DNA of 27,459 nt from Clostridiales bacterium (GTDB taxonomy: Bacteria; Bacillota; Clostridia; Christensenellales; CAG-138): NCBI GenBank assembly GCA_009783775.1, contig WRCT01000005.1, positions 1 to 27,459 on the forward strand. Reading direction: 5' to 3'. The notes beneath the pieces are model-generated. The model was not told the origin of the DNA, searched no databases, and saw only the letters and a list, made by a program, of their open reading frames with translations. Below, piece by piece: positions 1 to 6,161 of this stretch. The position numbers and the translations under genes are program-made. Each line of letters opens with the position of its first letter. The first letter of the stretch is position 1.

Positions 1-85
1 CGGGTAGATTGGCTATCAGAATGGTCCCAACCTAGGAGCTTTTGGCAGGCTGGCTATTCCACCTCACGATTTAATCAGTGGGCCC

Positions 86-142
86 CATTGCGAGGAGAAC
101 GAAAAAGACGTGTGCGGGGAGAATCACGACGAAGCAATCCAG
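86..142. repeat. CATTGCGAGGAG...CGAAGCAATCC interspersed repeat
   Basis: The segment starts with CATTGCGAGGAG and ends with CGACGAAGCAATCC, the two ends of a short interspersed repeat common in Clostridia-type genomes, here with a longer AT-mixed middle. It lies in the 218-base non-coding leader before pncB. I recognise nothing in bases 1-85; the sequence there could be the end of a feature cut by the window edge. Confidence 0.5.
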
Positions 143-186
143 TTTCCCCAAATAGAATGAAACAGTATCTTTTTGGTCTCCATTTG

Positions 187-209
187 TGTTATAATGATTG
201 GCATAAGAG
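187..209 (+). promoter_or_regulatory. Extended -10 promoter and RBS of pncB
   Basis: TGTTATAAT at 187-195 is a perfect -10 hexamer (TATAAT, 190-195) with the TGn extension. No good -35 box stands 17 bases upstream, as is usual for extended -10 promoters. AGAGG at about 205-209 is a ribosome binding site nine bases before the ATG at 219. The leader would be very short. Confidence 0.6.
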
Positions 210-218
210 GTACTAACA

Positions 219-1655
219 ATGGACAACAACCGCAACCTGACCATGCTGACGGACCTGTACCAGCTCACCATGCTGTACGGGTACTACAAAAACGGAATGA
301 CCGCGTCCGAGGGCGTCTTTGACCTCTTCTTCCGCCCCCGCGCCAACTCGGGTTACGCCGTGGTGGCGGGCCTCAACAGCGTCATATCTTACCTGAAAGA
401 CCTGCGCTTTCTGGAGGCCGACCTTGCCTATCTGCGCTCGCTCAATCTCTTCGATGAGGACTTCCTGTCCTACCTCTCCGACTTTCGTTTCACCGGCGAA
501 CTCTACGCCATGCCCGAGGGCACGGTCGCTTTCCCCTACGAGCCCTTGATTCGCGTGCGCGCCCCGCTTATGCAGGCGCAGCTGATCGAGACCGCCCTGC
601 TCACCTTTGTCAACCACCAAACCTTAATCGCCACAAAAGCCAGCCGCGTCTGCTACGCCGCGCAAGGCGACTCCGTGCTGGAATTCGGCCTGCGCAGAGC
701 CCAGGGGCCGGACGCGGGCATCTACGGCGCGCGGGCCGCGATCATCGGCGGCTGTGACGCGACCAGCAATGTCCTCACCGGCGAGCTCTTCGGCATCCGT
801 GTCGCGGGCACGCACGCCCACAGCTGGGTCATGAGCTTTCCGACCGAACTGGACGCCTTCCGCGCCTATGCCGAGATCTTCCCGCAGTCCTGCCTGCTGC
901 TCGTGGACACCTACGATACCCTGCGCTCGGGCCTGCCCAACGCGATCATCGTCTTCAACGAACTGCGCGCGCGCGGCTTTGAGCCTGTGGGCATTCGTTT
1001 GGACAGCGGCGACCTCGCCTACCTGAGCAAACGCGCGCGGGAAATGCTGGACGAGGCGGGCTTTCCCAACGCCCGTATCAGCGCGTCCAGCGATCTGGAC
1101 GAGACCGTGATCCGCGACCTGAAAATGCAGGGCGCGAAAATCACCACCTGGGGCGTGGGCACGCGGCTGATCACCTCCGCCGACGATCCCGCGCTGGGCG
1201 GCGTGTACAAACTCAGCGCGCAGGGCGCGGGCGGCGTATTGGAACCCAAGCTCAAGCTCTCCGACAACCCCGCCAAGGTCACCAACCCGGGCTATAAGAA
1301 AGTCGTCCGGCTCTATGACAGGGCCGGTATGGCCATTGCCGACCTGATCGCGCTTGCGGAAGAAATCATTGACGAGAGCAAACCGCTCACCATCTTCGAC
1401 CCCGTGCAAACCTATAAGCGCATGACCCTCACCGACTTTACCGCGCGCGAGCTGCTCGTGCCGGTGTTTGCGGGCGGTGAATGCGTCTACAACTCGCCCG
1501 ACGTGCTCGATATCCGCGCCTACGCCAAGTCTGAAATGGACAGTATGTGGGACGAATACAAGCGCCAATTGAACCCTCATGTCTACAAGGTTGACCTGTC
1601 CGACGGTCTGTTCGCACTCAAACAACGGCTCATTCACGAGCACACGAGCAGCTGA
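219..1655 (+). CDS. pncB: Nicotinate phosphoribosyltransferase
   Basis: Converts nicotinate, PRPP and ATP to nicotinate mononucleotide, the entry step of NAD salvage (Preiss-Handler pathway), in the cytosol. The 478-residue protein begins with the family signature TDLYQLTMLYGYY at residues 11-23, which lines the nicotinate pocket. It continues with the FGLRRAQGPD block and the phosphate-binding GVGTRLITS segment typical of the type II phosphoribosyltransferase fold. Length and order fit the Firmicutes enzyme, and no break is seen. The ATG at 219 has a spaced RBS and its own extended -10 promoter. It is followed after one base by a small lipoprotein gene, so the two are probably co-transcribed. 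The function call is secure. Confidence 0.96.
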   Translation: MDNNRNLTMLTDLYQLTMLYGYYKNGMTASEGVFDLFFRPRANSGYAVVAGLNSVISYLKDLRFLEADLAYLRSLNLFDEDFLSYLSDFRFTGELYAMPEGTVAFPYEPLIRVRAPLMQAQLIETALLTFVNHQTLIATKASRVCYAAQGDSVLEFGLRRAQGPDAGIYGARAAIIGGCDATSNVLTGELFGIRVAGTHAHSWVMSFPTELDAFRAYAEIFPQSCLLLVDTYDTLRSGLPNAIIVFNELRARGFEPVGIRLDSGDLAYLSKRAREMLDEAGFPNARISASSDLDETVIRDLKMQGAKITTWGVGTRLITSADDPALGGVYKLSAQGAGGVLEPKLKLSDNPAKVTNPGYKKVVRLYDRAGMAIADLIALAEEIIDESKPLTIFDPVQTYKRMTLTDFTARELLVPVFAGGECVYNSPDVLDIRAYAKSEMDSMWDEYKRQLNPHVYKVDLSDGLFALKQRLIHEHTSS

Positions 1656-1656
1656 T

Positions 1657-2160
1657 ATGAAACGTCTTGCCATAATTTTTCTATGTGTTTTGCTCACCGG
1701 CTGCGTCACGCAGACCGTGATCCTCGAACAGATCCCCGAGGGCGGGCTTGCCGCGCCCGACGATTTGCCCGAACAGGACACCGTCATTCTTGATATCCCG
1801 CCGATCACGGGCGAGGGTTTTGTCTCCGACCCGCTGGGCGTGCCGATCCTGCGTCCGGATACGCACTACGCCGACAACTACCTCACCTACTCGTCCGTCC
1901 GGATCTACGAGTACGGCGACAGCACCTTTATGGACGCGATCTGTTTCAACAGTTTCACGCAGCCGCTTGCGGGCGGGGCGCGGCTGGTGTACTATAAGGA
2001 CGGCAAGGTCTACGGCATTGGCGACATCTACACCGCCGAGGGCGGCTTAACCCTGCAGGTGGGGTCAAACCGCGTCTATGCGACCATCCTGACCGAGATC
2101 GACGTGCGCCTGATGGACTTTGTCATCGAGGTAACAAAACCGTTCAAACCGGTTGACTAA
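1657..2160 (+). CDS. Small predicted lipoprotein, unknown function
   Basis: This 167-residue protein opens with a lipoprotein signal peptide: basic MKR, a hydrophobic stretch and the lipobox LTGC with the lipidated cysteine at residue 16. It should be anchored on the outer face of the membrane. The mature part has no cysteines or repeats pointing to a known family; its spacing of hydrophobic and charged residues suggests a small beta-rich domain. The ATG at 1657 follows the pncB stop by one base, so translation is probably coupled; a longer in-frame start at 1579 lies inside pncB and would bury the signal peptide. The stop codon touches a duplicated 17-base repeat. I do not recognise the family. 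Confidence 0.75.
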   Translation: MKRLAIIFLCVLLTGCVTQTVILEQIPEGGLAAPDDLPEQDTVILDIPPITGEGFVSDPLGVPILRPDTHYADNYLTYSSVRIYEYGDSTFMDAICFNSFTQPLAGGARLVYYKDGKVYGIGDIYTAEGGLTLQVGSNRVYATILTEIDVRLMDFVIEVTKPFKPVD

Positions 2161-2256
2161 CTTTTGCTGTCATTTAACTTTTGCTGTCATTCTGAGCCCG
2201 GGGTCCCCGCCCAATTCGCAAATTGGATGGGGTGGAGGTCAGCGAAGAATCTTTCA
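2159..2256. repeat. Tandem 17-bp duplication plus interrupted GTCATTCTGAG repeat
   Basis: AACTTTTGCTGTCATT occurs at 2159-2174 and again at 2176-2191. The second copy runs into GTCATTCTGAGC (from 2186), whose usual partner AGCGAAGAATCTT appears only at about 2241-2253. In between is an insert with the small palindrome CCAATT-CGCA-AATTGG. It is a member of the GTCATTCTGAGC/AGCGAAGAATCT family also seen at 4874-4905, with about 40 bases added. It fills the gap before the DUF2148 gene and overlaps the stop codon of the lipoprotein gene. Confidence 0.6.
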
Positions 2257-2272
2257 AAGGGGGAAATTGACC

Positions 2273-2809
2273 ATGTTTATTTCATCACAACAAGCCGAGC
2301 AGCAGGCGATTTTGAACCTGGCCCACGAGATCTGCGCCGCCGCGCGCACCGCGCCGAAGGGATGCGGCATAGACCATATGGACACGGCGGTATTAACGGG
2401 CGAGGACAAGGACCGCGTCGCAAATGAAATGCGCCGCATGGGAACAGCCTTGGGCGAACGCGGCGGGTTCTTTCTCCGTGACGCGGGCAACGTCGACAAA
2501 AGCGGCGCGATCGTTCTGGTCGGCGCGGCCTACAAACCCCGCAACCTGAACGAAATGTGCGGGCTCTGCCGCTTCCCCAACTGCGCGGCCTGTGAAGAGG
2601 CGGGCGCGATTTGCGCCTTCACCGCGCTGGACCTGGGCATCGCCTTGGGCTCCGCCGTCGCGCTGGCGGCGGACAAGCGCGTAGACAACCGGATCATGTT
2701 CACCATCGGCAAGGCGGCGGCCGCGCTGGGCCTGCTGGGGCAGTACAAGCTCATCATGGGCATTCCGCTGTCCGTCTCGGGCAAGTCGCCCTTCTTTGAC
2801 CGAAAATGA
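2273..2809 (+). CDS. DUF2148 domain (ferredoxin-like) protein
   Basis: A 178-residue protein of the DUF2148 family, whose members carry a compact cysteine cluster thought to hold an iron-sulfur centre. The signature MCGLCRFPNCAAC gives Cys96, Cys99, Cys104 and Cys107. The C-terminal half is rich in alanine and glycine, with a VDNRIMFTIGKAA block typical of the family. The start at 2273 is chosen because AAAGGGGG stands just before it; the frame is open further upstream, but that part is repeat DNA. The stop overlaps the next start (ATGA at 2806-2809), so it is coupled to a DUF362 ferredoxin-domain protein, which supports a redox role for the pair. Substrate unknown. Confidence 0.88.
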   Translation: MFISSQQAEQQAILNLAHEICAAARTAPKGCGIDHMDTAVLTGEDKDRVANEMRRMGTALGERGGFFLRDAGNVDKSGAIVLVGAAYKPRNLNEMCGLCRFPNCAACEEAGAICAFTALDLGIALGSAVALAADKRVDNRIMFTIGKAAAALGLLGQYKLIMGIPLSVSGKSPFFDRK

Positions 2810-3957
2810 GCGAACCCGTTGCCATAGTCCCCTGTGCAAGCTACGACAGGGAGGTCGTCCGCGCCGCGCTGACCCGGCTGCTGGCCCCCATCGGCGGGCT
2901 GGACTGGGTGCGCCCGGGCATGAAGATTATATTGAAACCCAACCTGGTCATCTTTTTCAAGCCCGAGGCCGCCGCGACCACGCACCCGTCGATCGTTGCC
3001 GAACTGACAGCTATGCTGGTAGAACGCGGGGCGCAGGTGCTCATCGGCGACAGCCCCGGCGGGCTGTACAACAATGCCTTTCTCGAGCGGGTCTACCGTG
3101 CCACGGGCATGGCGCAAGCCGTTGAGGCGGGCGCGCAACTCAACCGTGACTTTTCGCAAAAACAGGCGGTCTTTCCCGAGGCGCTGGCCGCGAAAAACTT
3201 TGCCTACACGGGTTATCTGGACGATGCGGACGCCATTATCAATATCTGCAAGCTCAAGTCGCACGGGCTCATGGCCCTGTCTGCGGCGGTCAAAAATATG
3301 TTCGGCGCAGTGCCCGGCACGATCAAACCCGAGTACCATTACCGCTTCCCGCACCCGCGTGACTTCGCGGCCATGCTGATCGATCTCAACCGATACTTCC
3401 CGCCCGGTCTCTGTATCTGCGATGCGGTCGTGGCGATGGAGGGCAACGGCCCCACGCAGGGCACACCGCGGCAGATGGGACAGCTGCTGGCCTCGGCCTG
3501 CCCGCACGCCTTGGACCTGGCCTGCGCGCACCTGATCGGACTCTCACCCGCCGCCGTGCCCACGCTGGTTGTTGCACGCGAGCAGGACCTGATCCCCGAT
3601 ACCGTAGAGGAGCTGACCGTGCACGGAGACTTGACGGGCGCAGTGGCAGGGGACTTTGAAAAGGTCGCGGCGACACATGGGCTCAGTTTCGGCGGCAGGC
3701 TCTCCGGCACGTTAGGCCGCGTGGCGCGCTGGGTCATGCGCAAGGCGTTGGGCTCCGTGCCTATTGTGGTCAAGCCGGTCTGCGTGGGCTGCGCCGAGTG
3801 CGAGACAATCTGTCCGGCCAAGGCGATTGTCATGAAAAAGAGACTGCCTGTCATCAATCGCAAAGCCTGCATAAGCTGTTTCTGTTGCCAGGAGTTCTGC
3901 CCAAAGGGCGCCCTGCGGGTCAAGCGGCCCCTGCTCGCGAGAGTGTTGAATAAATGA
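2806..3957 (+). CDS. DUF362 domain protein with two C-terminal [4Fe-4S] motifs
   Basis: A 383-residue protein: residues 1 to about 300 form the DUF362 domain (block ILKPNLV near the start, DAIINICKLKSHGL and KNMFGAVPG in the middle). The C-terminus holds two bacterial ferredoxin motifs of the form CxxCxxCxxxCP, with cysteines at 326, 329, 332 and 336 and at 355, 358, 361 and 365. It should be a cytosolic electron carrier or iron-sulfur enzyme; family members accompany diverse redox systems and the exact reaction is not known. Translation is coupled to the upstream DUF2148 gene by ATGA, so the two products probably act together. A repeat block follows the stop, without a classical terminator. 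Confidence 0.9.
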   Translation: MSEPVAIVPCASYDREVVRAALTRLLAPIGGLDWVRPGMKIILKPNLVIFFKPEAAATTHPSIVAELTAMLVERGAQVLIGDSPGGLYNNAFLERVYRATGMAQAVEAGAQLNRDFSQKQAVFPEALAAKNFAYTGYLDDADAIINICKLKSHGLMALSAAVKNMFGAVPGTIKPEYHYRFPHPRDFAAMLIDLNRYFPPGLCICDAVVAMEGNGPTQGTPRQMGQLLASACPHALDLACAHLIGLSPAAVPTLVVAREQDLIPDTVEELTVHGDLTGAVAGDFEKVAATHGLSFGGRLSGTLGRVARWVMRKALGSVPIVVKPVCVGCAECETICPAKAIVMKKRLPVINRKACISCFCCQEFCPKGALRVKRPLLARVLNK

Positions 3958-3985
3958 CTCGTCTACCGACCGTCTGCCCTTGCAA

Positions 3986-4128
3986 CGTCATTGCGGGCAC
4001 ACCTTTGGCGTCATTGCGGGCACACCTTTGGCGTCATTGCGGGCACACCTTTGGCGTCATTGCGGGCTTGACCCGCAATCTCACGAATAAAAGGGATTGC
4101 GGCTCGTGGGCCGCAATGACAGTATAGG
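3986..4128. repeat. 23-bp tandem repeat and GTCATTGCGGG hairpin cluster
   Basis: A 23-base unit starting CGTCATTGCGGGCACACC is repeated exactly three times (3986-4008, 4009-4031, 4032-4054) and a fourth copy diverges after CGTCATTGCGGGC. Two perfect 8-bp stems follow: ATTGCGGG 4059-4066 with CCCGCAAT 4072-4079, and ATTGCGGC 4096-4103 with GCCGCAAT 4110-4117. The block separates the DUF362 gene from mscL. It is a known style of interspersed repeat, locally amplified. There is no spacer variation, so it is not a CRISPR array. Confidence 0.8.
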
Positions 4129-4170
4129 TTAATGGACGGGTCAGAAAAGAAAAGGATTATGAGGGGTACT

Positions 4171-4644
4171 ATGAAAAAGAAGGTCATCTCAATGTGGAAA
4201 CAGTTTAAGGAGTTCGCCCTCAAGGGCAACGTCGTAGACCTGGCGGTTGCCGTGGTCATCGGCGGCGCGTTCGGCCGGATCGTCACCTCACTGGTGAACG
4301 ACATCATCATGCCGCTGCTCGGCGCGCTGGTGCGCGTGGATTTTTCGCATATGTTCTGGATCCTCAAAAAGGGCCTGTCCGGCAGCGCCTACATCACGGC
4401 CGCGGACGCCACGGCGGACGGCGCGGTTGTGCTAACCTACGGCGACTTTCTCTCGTCGGTGCTGGACTTCTTCATCATCGCGCTCTCGATTTTTCTGGTC
4501 ATCAAACTGCTCTCCAAGGTCAAGAAGGGCCTGCACCTCGAGCTCGAGGAAACCCCGCCAACGCCGCCGCGCCTCTGTGTCTACTGCTACACGGAAATCC
4601 ATGCCGACGCCACCCGCTGCCCGCATTGCACGAGTGAGCTGTAG
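4171..4644 (+). CDS. mscL: Large-conductance mechanosensitive channel MscL with zinc-ribbon tail
   Basis: MscL forms a homopentameric pore that opens on membrane tension and releases solutes during hypo-osmotic shock. Residues 1-30 carry the family start FKEFALKGNVVDLAVAVVIG (N-terminal helix and pore-lining TM1); TM2 is near LDFFIIALSIFLVIKLL. Instead of ending with the plain cytoplasmic helix, the 157-residue protein ends in a zinc-ribbon motif CVYC-x10-CPHC, which should face the cytoplasm. I believe similar tails exist in other Clostridia channels. The ATG at 4171 is preferred over 4132 because GAGGGG lies just before it. The TAG stop (4642-4644) lies inside a copy of the GTAGGGGCGA repeat. 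Confidence 0.93.
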   Translation: MKKKVISMWKQFKEFALKGNVVDLAVAVVIGGAFGRIVTSLVNDIIMPLLGALVRVDFSHMFWILKKGLSGSAYITAADATADGAVVLTYGDFLSSVLDFFIIALSIFLVIKLLSKVKKGLHLELEETPPTPPRLCVYCYTEIHADATRCPHCTSEL

Positions 4645-4718
4645 GGGCGAACTGTGTTCGCCCGTTACAGGTTACAGGTTGCAGGTTACAAGGGTTTGGA
4701 ATGCTTGCTCCCGCCCGC
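4641..4718. repeat. Composite interspersed repeat, copy 1
   Basis: GTAGGGGCG opens a hairpin with stem GGGCGAAC 4645-4652, loop TGT and stem GTTCGCCC 4656-4663. It is followed by a GTTACAGGTTACAGG tract and then GGAATGCTTGCTCCCGCC. Nearly the same order recurs at 4783-4867, and single modules recur at 8756-8785 and 14255-14339. The first bases overlap the mscL stop codon. Confidence 0.8.
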
Positions 4719-4735
4719 CGCTAATCAACGCAACC

Positions 4736-4762
4736 GTAGGGGACGGCGCCCCCGACGTCCCG
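4736..4762. repeat. GTAGGGGACGG hairpin variant
   Basis: Between the two composite copies lies a related element starting GTAGGGGACGG whose arms GGGACG and CGTCCC pair around a C-rich loop. It shares the GTAGGGG head with the flanking hairpins but has different stem bases that still pair. Confidence 0.6.
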
Positions 4763-4782
4763 CCCGCCTGACCAACGCAACC

Positions 4783-4867
4783 GTAGGGGCGAACTGTGTT
4801 CGCCCGTTACAGGTTACAGGTTGCAGGTTACAGGTTACAAGGGCTTGGAATGCTTGCTCCCGCCCGC
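4783..4867. repeat. Composite interspersed repeat, copy 2
   Basis: Same modules in the same order as 4641-4718: hairpin GGGCGAAC 4787-4794 with GTTCGCCC 4798-4805, the GTTACAGG tract (one unit longer here) and GGCTTGGAATGCTTGCTCCC. The two copies differ by the extra GTTACA unit and one or two bases, so the duplication is recent or maintained. Confidence 0.8.
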
Positions 4868-4873
4868 ACCGTT

Positions 4874-4905
4874 TGTCATTCTGAGCGTTAGCGAAGAATC
4901 TTTCT
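4874..4905. repeat. GTCATTCTGAGCG...AGCGAAGAATCT repeat
   Basis: A compact copy of the GTCATTCTGAGC/AGCGAAGAATCT family; relatives are at 2186-2253 (interrupted) and 11591-11617 (variant GTCATCTTGAGCGTAGCG). It ends a few bases before the RBS of the nuclease-like gene at 4925. Confidence 0.7.
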
Positions 4906-4924
4906 GAACACCGGAGGTGATTGC

Positions 4925-5566
4925 ATGATCGCCAAAATACAAAGAAAAATAGGTCACAGTTCGGAAGACCAGCTGACATGGGACTTCTTCGGCGCGCTGC
5001 GCTACCTGCCCTTTGACCTCGGGTTAAGGCGGATCCTGCAAAAAAGCGTGTATCCGGAGGGCTGTTTGGACAACCTCAATCTCAGTGCGAGCGAGTGGCC
5101 TCAGGGGATCTATTTCTGGCCGCACTACACACATCTGAGCCGAAAAGAACCGGACCTTGTGATCGTGCTGGATCATGTCGCTATTCTGATCGAGGTCAAG
5201 CAACACAGTCCCTTGTCCGGCGAAAGTCAACTTTCGTACGAGGCGGAACTGCTTACCGAATTGTTTCCCGAAAAGGAAAAAGTATTGTTGCTGCTCGCGA
5301 AGGAGAGTGACGCGCACGATATTTACGCTGCCGCCAAAAGTGAAATAGAGGACAAGCATAGCAACGTGCGTTTCGGCTATTGCACCTGGCAAAAGGTATG
5401 GGCCGCATTAAAACGAATCTCTCCCCGGGATACGTTCCAAAAGATAATTGTACAGGATCTGATCGACTTATTGACGCACAAAGAATTCAAACGATTCGAA
5501 TCATTTGAAATGGATGATGAGATAAACGGGGAAATACAGGAGGGACTATTCTATGCATTCCAATAA
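4925..5566 (+). CDS. Putative PD-(D/E)XK superfamily nuclease
   Basis: A 213-residue soluble protein with a likely restriction-endonuclease-like fold. Residues 12-29 read SSEDQLTWDFFGALRYLP, an N-terminal block with Glu14. The catalytic core appears as EPD (Asp77), a hydrophobic strand, then EVK (Glu90 and Lys92), followed by Gln102 in SQLSYEAELL. That D-x(n)-ExK pattern around a beta-hairpin is typical of PD-(D/E)XK enzymes. The ATG at 4925 has a perfect GGAGGTGA site. The gene is clearly AT-richer than both neighbours, sits directly behind a repeat nest and overlaps the next gene by 14 bases. Genome defence, repair or a selfish element role is possible. The fold is inferred from motifs, and the target is unknown. 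Confidence 0.7.
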   Translation: MIAKIQRKIGHSSEDQLTWDFFGALRYLPFDLGLRRILQKSVYPEGCLDNLNLSASEWPQGIYFWPHYTHLSRKEPDLVIVLDHVAILIEVKQHSPLSGESQLSYEAELLTELFPEKEKVLLLLAKESDAHDIYAAAKSEIEDKHSNVRFGYCTWQKVWAALKRISPRDTFQKIIVQDLIDLLTHKEFKRFESFEMDDEINGEIQEGLFYAFQ

Positions 5567-6161
5567 CACAGGAGAAAACATTGTAAAGGCTTTCAAAGTT
5601 GTTTACAGCACGCTTGAAAATGTGCAAAACCTGATCTTTTTTTTACAGAGCAAGGCAAAGGAAAAAGGCGACTACATTTCCTGTGTGGACGGTTTCGTTC
5701 GTTTCAGCGGCGATACGAATTATTTCGGTTGGGCCTATAGCAGCTTTATTCTCATATTCAAACAAAAACCGGACACAAAAGCGGAGAATAGCGGACCCTG
5801 CTGTACGTTCTATATAGCGGAAATCAATTTGCATGACAATAACGAGGCCCTTCTTACCATTGCGCGATTTGACTATGATGTGAGGATAGTGAGGGGCTGG
5901 GGAAGTGATCGGTTTTCCACAGGGGACAGATGGAGACTTTTCGATCCGCTTTATAAGGATCTTATCAGTTACGAGAAAGATGGACCGTATGAGATCGGAT
6001 ACGTCAAAAAAGAAAACGAAAAAAAGGCCGACAAAGACTATTGGGGCCTGCGGCGCGTAACAAAAAGATCCTTCCCACTGATGGATATCACCGCCGACAA
6101 TGCCTGCGATATCGTCTTCGGCGGCTTTGACGAGCTTGCAAAAATAGAGGTGCAAAAATGA
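5553..6161 (+). CDS. Hypothetical protein, partner of the nuclease-like gene
   Basis: A 202-residue protein I do not recognise. It has no signal peptide or membrane segment. Residues 40-70 contain aromatic and beta-prone stretches (GFVRFSGDTNYFGWAYSSF), residues 83-125 a further beta-rich region (TFYIAEINL, RFDYDVRIVRGWGSDRF), and residues 150-162 are lysine-rich. The start overlaps the nuclease gene by 14 bases and the stop overlaps the dipeptidase start (ATGA at 6158-6161), so all three should be read from one message. Base composition matches the nuclease gene and not the flanks, pointing to joint acquisition. It could be an immunity, specificity or effector subunit; nothing in the sequence decides. 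Confidence 0.75.
   Translation: MHSNNTGENIVKAFKVVYSTLENVQNLIFFLQSKAKEKGDYISCVDGFVRFSGDTNYFGWAYSSFILIFKQKPDTKAENSGPCCTFYIAEINLHDNNEALLTIARFDYDVRIVRGWGSDRFSTGDRWRLFDPLYKDLISYEKDGPYEIGYVKKENEKKADKDYWGLRRVTKRSFPLMDITADNACDIVFGGFDELAKIEVQK

Noticed and set aside
1..85. Possible structured RNA at the window edge
   Set aside because: Some short self-complementary pieces exist, but I could not match tRNA, tmRNA, SRP, RNase P or 6S features.
624..1808. Long open frame on the minus strand opposite pncB
   Set aside because: It is antisense to a clearly conserved gene, has no family motif and is explained by GC-rich codon bias.
3986..4054. Three identical 23-base units resembling a small CRISPR array
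   Set aside because: The units are directly adjacent with no spacers between them, and no cas genes are near. It is a tandem repeat.
4874..4905. TTGTCA within the repeat as a -35 box for the nuclease gene
   Set aside because: The hexamer 17 bases downstream (GAATCT) is a poor -10, so no promoter is called.
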